A stretch of 5,109 bases of DNA from Desulfobacteraceae bacterium (GCA_030632525.1 DAOVUP010000154.1:1-5109), one strand, 5' to 3'; shown: positions 1 to 5,109, counted from the stretch's first letter. Numbers and translations are program-made. Notes: a model not told the origin generated them from the letters alone.

Positions 1-250
1 AAGAGTGAGAAAAAAGAGATGGGGATCGCGTATTATTGATCTTGATATTCTTCTCTATGAAAATCGTGTGATTGACGAAAAGACCTTGACTATTCCTCAC
101 CCGCTCATGCATATGAGAAAATTTGTCCTTATACCCATGGTTCAATTGGATCCTGATTTAATTCACCCTGTTCTTGGCAAGGCCATGTTTGAACTCCTCG
201 ATGATCTTGCTGAAGAAAGGCAGGGTATTATGCCTATAGGGAGGGCATAG
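1..250 (+). CDS. folK: 2-amino-4-hydroxy-6-hydroxymethyldihydropteridine pyrophosphokinase (HPPK), C-terminal part
   Basis: This is the 3' end of a gene whose start lies left of the window; whole codons begin at base 2. HPPK is a cytoplasmic enzyme that transfers pyrophosphate from ATP to 6-hydroxymethyl-7,8-dihydropterin, the step before dihydropteroate synthase in folate synthesis. The visible part carries the family signature RKKRWGSRIIDLDILLY. The two Asp of DLD correspond to the Mg2+ ligands of E. coli HPPK, and the preceding Arg-Trp and Arg belong to the substrate/ATP site. The usual Pro of RWGPR is Ser here. An IPHP motif and MRKFVLIPM follow, matching the C-terminal VPH and R-x-F-x-L-x-P pattern of the family. 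The GTG at base 5 is internal, because the conserved region extends upstream of it. The stop TAG at 248-250 directly abuts the next start, so the two genes are probably cotranscribed. Confidence 0.95.
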   Translation, partial: RVRKKRWGSRIIDLDILLYENRVIDEKTLTIPHPLMHMRKFVLIPMVQLDPDLIHPVLGKAMFELLDDLAEERQGIMPIGRA

Positions 251-505
251 ATGGTAAAGTTTCTGATCCTCATCTTTCTTGGCTTTCTTATATATCGTGC
301 GGCGCGGAGGTATATGACTCTCGGTCAAAAAACCGAACAGAGCCCAGGTGAGGGCCCTGTTGACGAGATGGTTCAGGACCCTTCCTGCATGACCTATATC
401 CCGCGGAGGGGCGCTCAGAGAAAGGTTGTGGGCGGCAAGGAATTTTTTTTCTGCAGCAAAGAGTGCGTTGAGAAGTTTCAAAAGGAGATGAGGGAGCAAC
501 AATAG
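251..505 (+). CDS. Small membrane-anchored YHS/TRASH-like Cys protein
   Basis: This 84-residue protein starts with one hydrophobic segment (about residues 3-15), then a basic stretch (RAARR), a short polar linker and a C-terminal Cys motif. The motif reads DPSC (Cys46), then about 20 residues later FFFCSKEC (Cys68, Cys72), followed by a short charged helix. The order DP-x-C, aromatic run, CS-x-x-C is that of YHS and TRASH-like metal-binding modules and of small proteins that often sit beside folK in Deltaproteobacteria. Metal binding (Zn or another soft metal) is inferred from the three Cys. The N-terminal segment should act as an inner-membrane anchor, as no clear signal-peptidase site is visible. 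ATG 251 follows the folK stop with zero spacing, and GGAGGG at 240-245 is a good ribosome binding site. The physiological role is unknown. Confidence 0.85.
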   Translation: MVKFLILIFLGFLIYRAARRYMTLGQKTEQSPGEGPVDEMVQDPSCMTYIPRRGAQRKVVGGKEFFFCSKECVEKFQKEMREQQ

Positions 506-517
506 AAATTGAAGATT

Positions 518-550
518 AGCGCTGAATAAGACTTTTTTGGGGCGCTTTTT
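518..550 (+). terminator. Possible weak intrinsic terminator after the folK-YHS pair
   Basis: AGCGC at 518-522 can pair with GCGCT at 542-546, and a T run (546-550) follows. The stem is only five pairs, plus a possible wobble, and the loop is about 19 bases, so it is weak. It lies just past the stop at 505 and before the transaldolase gene, where a transcript end would make sense. Confidence 0.35.
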
Positions 551-565
551 AGAAATTAAATCCAA

Positions 566-582
566 TCCCGCCCGTGGCGGGA
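566..582. repeat. GC-rich perfect hairpin, REP-like
   Basis: TCCCGCC (566-572) and GGCGGGA (576-582) form a perfect 7-bp stem around a CGT loop. No T run follows on either strand, so it is not a classical terminator. It sits 30 bases upstream of the transaldolase start and could act as an mRNA-stabilising structure or be one copy of a dispersed intergenic palindrome. A near-identical left half (11 of 12 bases) recurs at 3586-3597. Confidence 0.6.
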
Positions 583-612
583 CTAAAATCCAAAATGGGA
601 ACGGGGGGCTAT

Positions 613-1254
613 ATGAAATTCTTCATTGATACGGCAAATGTGGAAGAGATCAAACGGGCAAAAGATTTGGGCATGGTGGATGGTGTTACCACCAATCCCA
701 GCCTGGTGGCCAAAGAGGGGAGAGAGTTTAAGGATCTCATAAGGGAAATTGCTGACATTGTTGACGGTCCTGTAAGCGCAGAGGTGGTTAGTCTCGATAC
801 AGAGGGGATGGTGCGAGAGGCCAGGGATCTTGCCGGGTTGGCTGATAACATGGTGATAAAAGTTCCTTTGGTAGAAGAGGGTCTAAAGGCAGTCAGCTCC
901 TTGGCACAGGAAGGGATCAAGACCAATGTGACCCTTTGCTTTTCGCCTGTCCAGGCATTGATGGCCGCTAAGGCTGGAGCGGCATATATCAGCCCGTTTG
1001 TGGGCAGATTGGACGACATAAGTCATATTGGAATGGATCTGGTAGAACAGATCATGACTATCTATGAAAATTATGCCTTTGACACAGAGGTGATTGTTGC
1101 AAGCATACGGAATCCCATCCATGTTCTGGATGCGGCCCTCATGGGCGCAGATATTGCAACAATCCCCTTTAAGGTTATCCAACAGTTGATTAAGCATCCT
1201 TTGACCGATATAGGCATAGACAAATTCCTTGCAGACTGGAAGAAATTAGGTTGA
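613..1254 (+). CDS. tal: Transaldolase, small TalC/MipB-type (fructose-6-phosphate aldolase-like family)
   Basis: Transaldolase moves a dihydroxyacetone unit between sedoheptulose 7-phosphate and glyceraldehyde 3-phosphate in the cytoplasmic non-oxidative pentose phosphate pathway. The 213-residue product has the normal length of the short (subfamily 3) transaldolases. Visible motifs are FFIDTAN (3-9), [13 protein letters not shown] (24-36), VIKVPL with the Schiff-base Lys83, KTNVTLCFS (103-111), [10 protein letters not shown] (126-135) and ASIRNP. Phe129 in SPFVGR stands where E. coli FSA has an active-site Tyr (APYVNR), which favours transaldolase over fructose-6-phosphate aldolase activity. 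I chose ATG 613 because FFIDTAN normally begins the protein and the G run at 603-608 is a plausible ribosome binding site. An upstream in-frame GTG at 574 lies in the hairpin and would add unconserved residues. The stop overlaps the TTG start of the next gene. Confidence 0.95.
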   Translation: MKFFIDTANVEEIKRAKDLGMVDGVTTNPSLVAKEGREFKDLIREIADIVDGPVSAEVVSLDTEGMVREARDLAGLADNMVIKVPLVEEGLKAVSSLAQEGIKTNVTLCFSPVQALMAAKAGAAYISPFVGRLDDISHIGMDLVEQIMTIYENYAFDTEVIVASIRNPIHVLDAALMGADIATIPFKVIQQLIKHPLTDIGIDKFLADWKKLG

Positions 1255-1841
1255 AAATTGCCCTAAAAACAGTTCTCCAGATGGCTGTTCTTTTTTTGGC
1301 TTTCCTGCCATTTATAAGTACTCCCCTGTGGGCGGATATCTATCGCTACGTAGACAAAAACGGGGTATGGCATTTTACCAATATAAAGACAGACAGGCGA
1401 TATACCATATTTATCAGGGGTACACGGCAGAACCCTGAAGTCTATATTAAGGAGTATGGTGGAATTATCAAACAGGCATCCAAACGTTTTGGAATTGATG
1501 CACACTTTATAAGGGCGATAATAAAGGCTGAATCAGGATTTGATCACAAGGCGACCTCCAGCAAGGGAGCTCAGGGTTTGATGCAGTTGATGCCCGGAAC
1601 AGCGGATGATATGGCCGTCGAGGACCCCTTTGATCCGGAAGAAAATATCTTCGGCGGCGCCCGGTACTTCAGCCTCCTGTTGAAGCGTTTCAAGAACGAT
1701 AAAATCTTAGCCTTAGCCGCTTACAACGCTGGTCCGGAGGCGGTGGACTCATATAATGGGGTGCCGCCTTTTCCAGAGACCAAAGCCTTTGTAAAGAGGG
1801 TAATGGATTATTATGAAACATATAATTCCAAGGCCAAATGA
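1251..1841 (+). CDS. Exported DUF4124 + SLT-domain lytic transglycosylase
   Basis: This predicted peptidoglycan lytic transglycosylase (MltE/Slt catalytic fold, family 1-like) cleaves the MurNAc-GlcNAc bond with formation of 1,6-anhydroMurNAc in the periplasm. The 196-residue product has a signal peptide (MKIALK, hydrophobic core to about residue 25, likely cut after PLWA at 28). A DUF4124 segment follows, [16 protein letters not shown] (29-44), and then the SLT domain from about residue 70. Catalytic Glu94 sits in [23 protein letters not shown] (106-115) and AYNAGP (157-162) are the other signature motifs, so the active site looks intact. The start is TTG 1251, overlapping the transaldolase stop by four bases with GGAAG upstream at about 1239. 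ATG 1281 has no ribosome binding site and would remove the basic n-region. The stop overlaps the next start (ATGA), suggesting translational coupling with a second peptidoglycan enzyme. Confidence 0.92.
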   Translation: MKIALKTVLQMAVLFLAFLPFISTPLWADIYRYVDKNGVWHFTNIKTDRRYTIFIRGTRQNPEVYIKEYGGIIKQASKRFGIDAHFIRAIIKAESGFDHKATSSKGAQGLMQLMPGTADDMAVEDPFDPEENIFGGARYFSLLLKRFKNDKILALAAYNAGPEAVDSYNGVPPFPETKAFVKRVMDYYETYNSKAK

Positions 1842-3112
1842 CTTCTATCTTCGCCCTCGCATCGAATCTTCATCCCTTTCCCACCATTGACCCGGCCACC
1901 AGGATTAGAAGAAAAGAAGTGTGGATGATATGGCTTGCGGCCATACTCTCCGGGTTTTTCTTGTTTCAATCATCTATTTTGTATGCAGGACAGGATCTCC
2001 CCTGCCTGACAGACATTACATCTAAAGATGCTATTCTGGTGGCAGATCCCGATGGCAGGATTTTATATCAGAAAAACGAAGCAAAAAGATTGATACCGGC
2101 TTCAACAATAAAGATATTAACTGCCCTGGCAGCGCTCAATCACTTTGGCCCGTCTTATAAATTCCGGACGGAGTTTTATAGGGATCCCTTTCAAAGCCTC
2201 AAGGTAAAGGGATATGGCGATCCCCTTCTGACTTCCGAAGTTTTGCAGGACTCAGCAGATTATCTGTCAACAAAAATTCCGCGCTTTCAAGACCTCATAC
2301 TGGATAATACCTATTTTTTCCCCCACATAAGGATTCCTGGATGCGGGAATTCAACTAACCCCTACGATGCTCCTATTGGGGCACTCTGCGCAAATTTCAA
2401 CACGGTAATTTTTCGACGTGACGGAAAAGGGAGGATCATATCTTTAGAGAGACAGACGCCTATGATCCCCTTTGCCAGGGATCGAATTCGATCCCTGAGA
2501 CTTGAGAGAGGGCGTCACAGCTTTTTAGATAATTCTCGAGATGCGGCCCGCTATGCAGGAGAACTGCTCTTATACTTTCTAAGAAAAAGGGGGGTGAAAA
2601 GCCAGGGCAATATCCTTTTTGGCCCTGTTGGGCCCCACGACACTCTGATATATACCTACGAATCCATCTTTACATTAGAAACAGTCGTTCAAAAAATGCT
2701 GAAGTCATCAAGTAATTTCATGGCCAATCAGATTCTTATTGCCTTAGGCGCCTCAGTTTACGGACCACCGGGGACATTAGCCAAGGGTGTCAGGGCTGTC
2801 ACTGACTACGCAAAGAACAAGCTCCAGTTACAAAACATCAAAATTGTCGAGGGATCAGGGATATCGAGGCAAAACAGTATTTCCGCCCTTGAGATGTTGA
2901 TCATATTGAAACAATTCAAACCGTACAGATATCTCCTCAAGAAGAATGATAACATGCTTTATAAGACCGGGTCTCTTAAGGGAATAAGGACTAAGGTTGG
3001 ATATATAGGGGAATATCCCCGGGGGCCATACTATTTTGTTGTTTTTTTTAACCGGCGCAATTCTGATATGAATGCTGCGATCAATTGTGTAAAAAAGGCT
3101 ATCGCCCATTAG
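1838..3112 (+). CDS. dacB: Compact D-alanyl-D-alanine carboxypeptidase/endopeptidase, PBP4 (peptidase S13) family
   Basis: This is a penicillin-binding serine peptidase that trims or cuts peptide side chains of peptidoglycan in the periplasm. All three motifs are present: S-T-I-K at 89-92 (nucleophile Ser89, Lys92), S-S-N at 291-293 and K-T-G-S at 376-379. Between them are the S13 hallmarks GYGDPLL (125-131) and APIGALCANFN. At 424 residues it is shorter than E. coli PBP4 (477); the SxxK-SxN spacing of about 200 suggests a reduced insert domain. A hydrophobic segment at 30-48 ending SILYA, with a cut likely after Ala50, looks like a signal peptide, but it is preceded by about 29 mostly polar residues. 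ATG 1838 overlaps the previous stop (ATGA), with AAGG at about 1831. ATG 1925 or GTG 1919 would give a more ordinary signal peptide. I keep 1838 for its coupling but the start is uncertain. Confidence 0.92.
   Translation: MTSIFALASNLHPFPTIDPATRIRRKEVWMIWLAAILSGFFLFQSSILYAGQDLPCLTDITSKDAILVADPDGRILYQKNEAKRLIPASTIKILTALAALNHFGPSYKFRTEFYRDPFQSLKVKGYGDPLLTSEVLQDSADYLSTKIPRFQDLILDNTYFFPHIRIPGCGNSTNPYDAPIGALCANFNTVIFRRDGKGRIISLERQTPMIPFARDRIRSLRLERGRHSFLDNSRDAARYAGELLLYFLRKRGVKSQGNILFGPVGPHDTLIYTYESIFTLETVVQKMLKSSSNFMANQILIALGASVYGPPGTLAKGVRAVTDYAKNKLQLQNIKIVEGSGISRQNSISALEMLIILKQFKPYRYLLKKNDNMLYKTGSLKGIRTKVGYIGEYPRGPYYFVVFFNRRNSDMNAAINCVKKAIAH
2476..2497. repeat. Perfect 22-bp palindrome inside dacB
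   Basis: The left half CAGGGATCGAA is followed directly by its exact reverse complement, centred on an EcoRI-like GAATTC. In RNA this would fold as a 9-bp stem with an AAUU loop. It encodes dacB residues around 213-220 (ARDRIRSL). No T run follows, so it is not an intrinsic terminator. By simple counting, about 0.001 perfect palindromes of this length are expected in a random 5.1-kb sequence. Confidence 0.6.
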
Positions 3113-3142
3113 GAGAGAAAGGAAGAATTTCCGCGGGTATGA

Positions 3143-3421
3143 TTATTTACTGAAAAGCGCTTCAAGCGCTTTTTTTGCGTCCTGTCCCTTGCTGGCTTTT
3201 TCCAGCGACGAACCTCGCGGGATAAAATACTCGCAATAATTGGAGCGCTCCTTATCTACAACTCTCTCCGCCATAACCTCCTTGCAATCATTATAGGCAT
3301 GAAGATCGTAGAACTTGCACTGCTTACAGCATCTGAGATCTCTCGAACAGTGAGGGCATTCATCATTTCTCATCACTTTCTTGTTAATTGTAAGTTTGTT
3401 CCCACAAAAGGCACAATTCAT
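3143..3421 (-). CDS. Small Cys-rich zinc-ribbon-like protein, function unknown
   Basis: The 92-residue product has nine Cys. An N-terminal ribbon is built from CAFC (3-6) and CPHC (22-25), followed by a second cluster CCKQCKFYD (Cys31, 32, 35), Cys46 and Cys63 in SNYCEYF. The segment AERVVDKERSNYCEYF resembles one I recognise in short uncharacterised deltaproteobacterial proteins; I cannot name a family. The layout suggests one rubredoxin/zinc-ribbon site plus a second metal site from the later Cys. The tail, from about residue 70, is Lys/Ala rich and ends in ALEALFSK. No signal peptide or membrane segment is seen, so it should be cytoplasmic. The start is secure: on the minus strand AAGGAGGA precedes ATG by about 10 bases. 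The gene converges with dacB and diverges from archease, so it is a single-gene unit. A role in nucleic-acid or metal handling would be a guess. Confidence 0.85.
   Translation of the reverse strand: MNCAFCGNKLTINKKVMRNDECPHCSRDLRCCKQCKFYDLHAYNDCKEVMAERVVDKERSNYCEYFIPRGSSLEKASKGQDAKKALEALFSK
3153..3176. terminator. Strong bidirectional intrinsic terminator between convergent genes
   Basis: AAAAGCGCTT (3153-3162) and AAGCGCTTTT (3164-3173) are perfect inverted copies around a single C. A run of seven T (3170-3176) follows on the plus strand, giving a good terminator for dacB. On the minus strand the hairpin is followed by TTTTC, so it can also serve the Cys-rich gene. It lies inside the last codons of that minus-strand gene, encoding KKALEALF, rather than beyond its stop. 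Confidence 0.8.
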
Positions 3422-3430
3422 AATTTCTTT

Positions 3431-3438
3431 TCCTCCTT
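3431..3438 (-). promoter_or_regulatory. Ribosome binding site of the Cys-rich gene
   Basis: On the minus strand this reads AAGGAGGA, a near-perfect anti-16S match. It lies about 10 bases before ATG 3421 and fixes that start. Confidence 0.8.
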
Positions 3439-3448
3439 ACAGAGTTTG

Positions 3449-3488
3449 TTAAGTGGTTGAGTAATTGAGTGGTTAAGTCGTTAACTCG
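3449..3488. repeat. Degenerate 8-bp tandem repeat, five units
   Basis: Five consecutive 8-base units fit the consensus TTRAGTSG with one to three changes each; examples are TTAAGTGG (3449), TTGAGTGG (3465) and TTAAGTCG (3473). A short TTA run follows (3489-3497). The array lies between the divergent Cys-rich and archease genes, just upstream of the Cys-rich gene's ribosome binding site, so it would fall in that gene's 5' leader or promoter. Its function is unknown. Confidence 0.7.
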
Positions 3489-3526
3489 TTATTATTATTC
3501 GAATTAACATCCTCTACCCAGAAATT

Positions 3527-3542
3527 GGGCACCCAATAAGCC
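3527..3542 (+). promoter_or_regulatory. Possible sigma-54 (-24/-12) promoter for archease-rtcB, overlapping a dyad
   Basis: GGGCAC (3527-3532) followed by AAGCC (3538-3542) has the invariant GG and GC with exactly ten bases between them, against the consensus TGGCAC-N5-TTGCA. The -12 box is poor apart from GC. The site overlaps the inverted repeat ATTGGG-CA-CCCAAT (3524-3537). In E. coli the rtcBA operon is known to be sigma-54/RtcR-controlled, which makes the match worth noting, but no RtcR gene is visible in this window. Confidence 0.22.
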
Positions 3543-3599
3543 TGAAACTCAAATAGTTTGATTTCACATGCTTATTTTCGAACTTAATCCCGCCTGTAT

Positions 3600-3628
3600 T
3601 TGACAATTCAGTTGTTTGAAACTAACGT
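3600..3628 (+). promoter_or_regulatory. Possible sigma-70 promoter close to the archease start
   Basis: A perfect -35 box TTGACA (3600-3605) is followed 17 bases later by TAACGT (3623-3628), a weak -10 box matching three of six positions. Transcription from it would begin at or next to ATG 3635, giving a leaderless or nearly leaderless mRNA. This fits the absence of a ribosome binding site there. Confidence 0.35.
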
Positions 3629-3634
3629 TTATCT

Positions 3635-4063
3635 ATGGATTCAAGCAGCACGACTTTTACTTTTCTGGATCATACGGCTGATCTGGGCATCATGGTGACC
3701 GGCTCAGATCTGAGAGATCTATTTGAGAAGGCCGCTCATTCGATGATGCAGATAATGATCGAAAAGCGGCCGGCCGGAAAAACCAGTTCACTTCAACTTT
3801 CGGTCAGCGGAGAAGACTATGCCGATCTTATGGTACGCTGGCTAGGAGAAATCCTTTATTTTTTCCAAGGTGAAGGTAAGGTTGTAACCTGCACTGAAAT
3901 AATTTTCATAACGCAATCCCATATTAATGCGACCCTGCAAACCGTCCCTTTCAACGCAAAACAGCATGAAGTCTTAACAGAAATCAAGGCAGTAACATAT
4001 CATCGGATCGAGGTTGTCTACGAAAACGGTCGCTGGAAGGCAACGATCATTTTTGATTTGTAG
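3635..4063 (+). CDS. Archease (RtcB-activating protein)
   Basis: Archease is a small cytoplasmic metal-binding protein that speeds guanylylation of the RNA ligase RtcB and allows multiple turnover. The 142-residue product has the normal family length. The N-terminal signature FLDHTADLGI (10-19) carries Asp12 and Asp16, and the middle has DLMVRWLGEILYFF (64-77). The C-terminal hallmark is EIKAVTYHRIEV (116-127), followed by NGRWKATIIFDL with penultimate Asp141. These acidic residues fit the family's metal site. ATG 3635 is the only usable start: an in-frame stop lies at 3623 and the conserved region begins soon after. No Shine-Dalgarno sequence precedes it, which is unusual beside the good sites of the neighbouring genes. 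Tandem stops TAG-TAA (4061-4066) end it, 25 bases before rtcB, so the two form an operon. Confidence 0.95.
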   Translation: MDSSSTTFTFLDHTADLGIMVTGSDLRDLFEKAAHSMMQIMIEKRPAGKTSSLQLSVSGEDYADLMVRWLGEILYFFQGEGKVVTCTEIIFITQSHINATLQTVPFNAKQHEVLTEIKAVTYHRIEVVYENGRWKATIIFDL

Positions 4064-4088
4064 TAACTGAAGCATTGAGGACCTTGTC

Positions 4089-5109
4089 ATGACAATAAAA
4101 TTAGAAAAAGTGGATGATTATAGATGGCTGATCCCCCAGACCGGTGCTATGCGTGTACCCGGGCTTGTTTTTGCAGACAGAGATCTAATGAAATCTATCC
4201 AGGATGATCAGAGTCTCACCCAGGTCGCAAACGTCGCAACATTGCCGGGCATTGTTGGGCACTCATTGGCTATGCCTGACATTCACTGGGGCTATGGTTT
4301 TCCAATAGGTGGCGTTGCAGCCTTTGATCTCGATCAAGGTATCGTCTCCCCCGGAGGGGTTGGTTACGATATTAACTGCGGATGCAGGCTCATAACGACC
4401 GTGCTCCGGGCCGATGAAATCAGACCCCTTATTAAAGAGATGGTTTCGGCCCTGTTCAAGAACATCCCAAGCGGGGTAGGGTCAACCGGGATTGTTCATC
4501 TGTCTAAATCAAAAGAAACCGAGGTAGCTGTTAAGGGGGCTGCCTGGGCCGTCAAAATGGGTTTTGGCACTGCCGAGGATTTGGAAAGAACAGAAGATCG
4601 TGGCACCATGGAGGGGGCCGATCCATCAGTTCTTAGCGAACGGGCAATCAAAAGGGGACAGAACCAGTTGGGAACCCTTGGGTCAGGAAATCACTTCCTC
4701 GAAATCCAGGTCGTCGATCAGATTTATGACAAGGAAAAAGCCTCCCATTTTAACCTGTTTGAAGGCCAGGTCACTATTTTCATCCATTCAGGTTCCCGGG
4801 GTTTTGGTCATCAAATATGCGATGATTTTCTGAAGGAGATGATCAAATCTAATGCTAATGGGCAAGAATCGTTTCGACTTCCCGACAGGCAGTTAGCCTG
4901 TGCTCCTTTGGAATCAGCCCTGGCCCGGCGCTACCTCGCTGGGATGGCTTGTGCTGCCAATTACGCCTGGGCTAACCGCCAAGTCCTGATGCACTTGACC
5001 ATAGAGACCCTCTTGAAGACACTTTCAATAAGGCCGGAGGAGTTAGGGATGAAACTCCTTTATGATGTGTGTCATAATATCGCCAAGAAAGAGCAACACC
5101 TCATAGATG
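4089..5109 (+). CDS. rtcB: RNA-splicing ligase RtcB, N-terminal 340 residues (runs off the window)
   Basis: RtcB is a Mn2+/GTP-dependent cytoplasmic ligase that joins RNA 2',3'-cyclic phosphate or 3'-phosphate ends to 5'-OH ends, in tRNA splicing and RNA repair. The frame is open to the right edge. Motifs in order: MRVPG (21-25), MPDIHWGYGFPIGGVAAFD (62-80), GGVGYDINCGCR (89-100) with metal ligands Asp94 and Cys97, GSGNHFLE (198-205) with His202, FIHSGSRG (231-238) with His233, ANYAWANRQ, and YDVCHNI with His329. These match the active-site ligands of Pyrococcus horikoshii RtcB almost residue for residue. The guanylylated His (His404 there) and about 140 residues lie beyond the window. No intein interrupts the site before Cys97, where some archaeal RtcB carry one. 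ATG 4089 has GAGG (4077-4080) eight bases upstream. This is the long archaeal-like form that works with archease. Confidence 0.97.
   Translation, partial: MTIKLEKVDDYRWLIPQTGAMRVPGLVFADRDLMKSIQDDQSLTQVANVATLPGIVGHSLAMPDIHWGYGFPIGGVAAFDLDQGIVSPGGVGYDINCGCRLITTVLRADEIRPLIKEMVSALFKNIPSGVGSTGIVHLSKSKETEVAVKGAAWAVKMGFGTAEDLERTEDRGTMEGADPSVLSERAIKRGQNQLGTLGSGNHFLEIQVVDQIYDKEKASHFNLFEGQVTIFIHSGSRGFGHQICDDFLKEMIKSNANGQESFRLPDRQLACAPLESALARRYLAGMACAANYAWANRQVLMHLTIETLLKTLSIRPEELGMKLLYDVCHNIAKKEQHLID

Noticed and set aside
158..565. Minus-strand open frame of 135 codons
   Set aside because: It runs antisense through folK, the YHS-like gene and the terminator, with no recognisable protein motif.
574..612. 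In-frame GTG upstream extension of the transaldolase
   Set aside because: It begins inside the GC-rich hairpin and adds 13 unconserved residues; the family normally begins at the FFIDTAN segment served by ATG 613.
609..1197. Two minus-strand open frames opposite the transaldolase
   Set aside because: Both are antisense shadows of a well-conserved gene, with low-complexity or unfamiliar translations.
2180..2189. AGGGATCCCT palindrome in dacB
   Set aside because: Several 10-bp palindromes are expected by chance in 5 kb; only the 22-bp one stands out.
2855..3109. Minus-strand open frame opposite the end of dacB
   Set aside because: It is antisense to the KTG region of a conserved gene and resembles no known protein.
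3422..3634. CRISPR-like or attachment-site reading of the intergenic repeats
   Set aside because: The units are 8 bases, directly adjacent and degenerate, with no spacers, no integrase gene and no tRNA nearby.
4564..4833. Plus-strand 89-codon open frame
   Set aside because: It is a shifted frame inside rtcB; the rtcB frame carries the conserved GSGNHFLE and IHSGSRG motifs across the same bases.

Overview
The window looks like a stretch of bacterial chromosome, most likely from a Deltaproteobacterium in the broad sense (Desulfobacterota, sulfate-reducer or syntroph type). This rests on the look of the protein families: a DUF4124 plus SLT lytic transglycosylase, a compact S13 peptidase, a small Cys-rich protein ending in a CEYF-type motif, and a long RtcB paired with archease. 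GC-rich intergenic hairpins and short degenerate intergenic repeats fit the same picture. The assignment is by recognition only; no search was run.

Left block (1-3112, all plus strand). The window opens inside folK (folate biosynthesis). A small membrane-anchored YHS-like protein follows with no gap. Then comes a roughly 107-base gap with a weak terminator and a strong GC-rich hairpin. After it lie three tightly packed genes: a TalC-type transaldolase, an exported lytic transglycosylase starting at TTG inside the transaldolase stop (TTGA overlap), and a penicillin-binding D-Ala-D-Ala carboxypeptidase (PBP4/DacB family) starting inside the transglycosylase stop (ATGA overlap). The last two form a peptidoglycan-remodelling pair that is probably translationally coupled.

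Middle (3113-3634). A convergent minus-strand gene encodes a 92-residue Cys-rich zinc-ribbon-like protein of unknown function. Its last codons also form a strong hairpin that should terminate transcription in both directions. Upstream of it, in the divergent 213-base intergenic region, are five degenerate copies of an 8-base tandem repeat, a dyad overlapping a sigma-54-like GG-N10-GC site, a half copy of the earlier GC-rich hairpin, and a TTGACA box close to the next gene.

Right block (3635-5109, plus strand). Archease is followed 25 bases later by the RNA ligase rtcB, which runs off the right edge after 340 codons. Archease activates RtcB, which joins 2',3'-cyclic phosphate and 5'-OH RNA ends, so this is an RNA repair operon. 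The pairing is known. I do not see a clearly undescribed system here. The items most worth a second look are a perfect 22-bp palindrome inside the carboxypeptidase gene, the coding-sequence terminator, the control region of the archease-rtcB operon, and the orphan Cys-rich protein.
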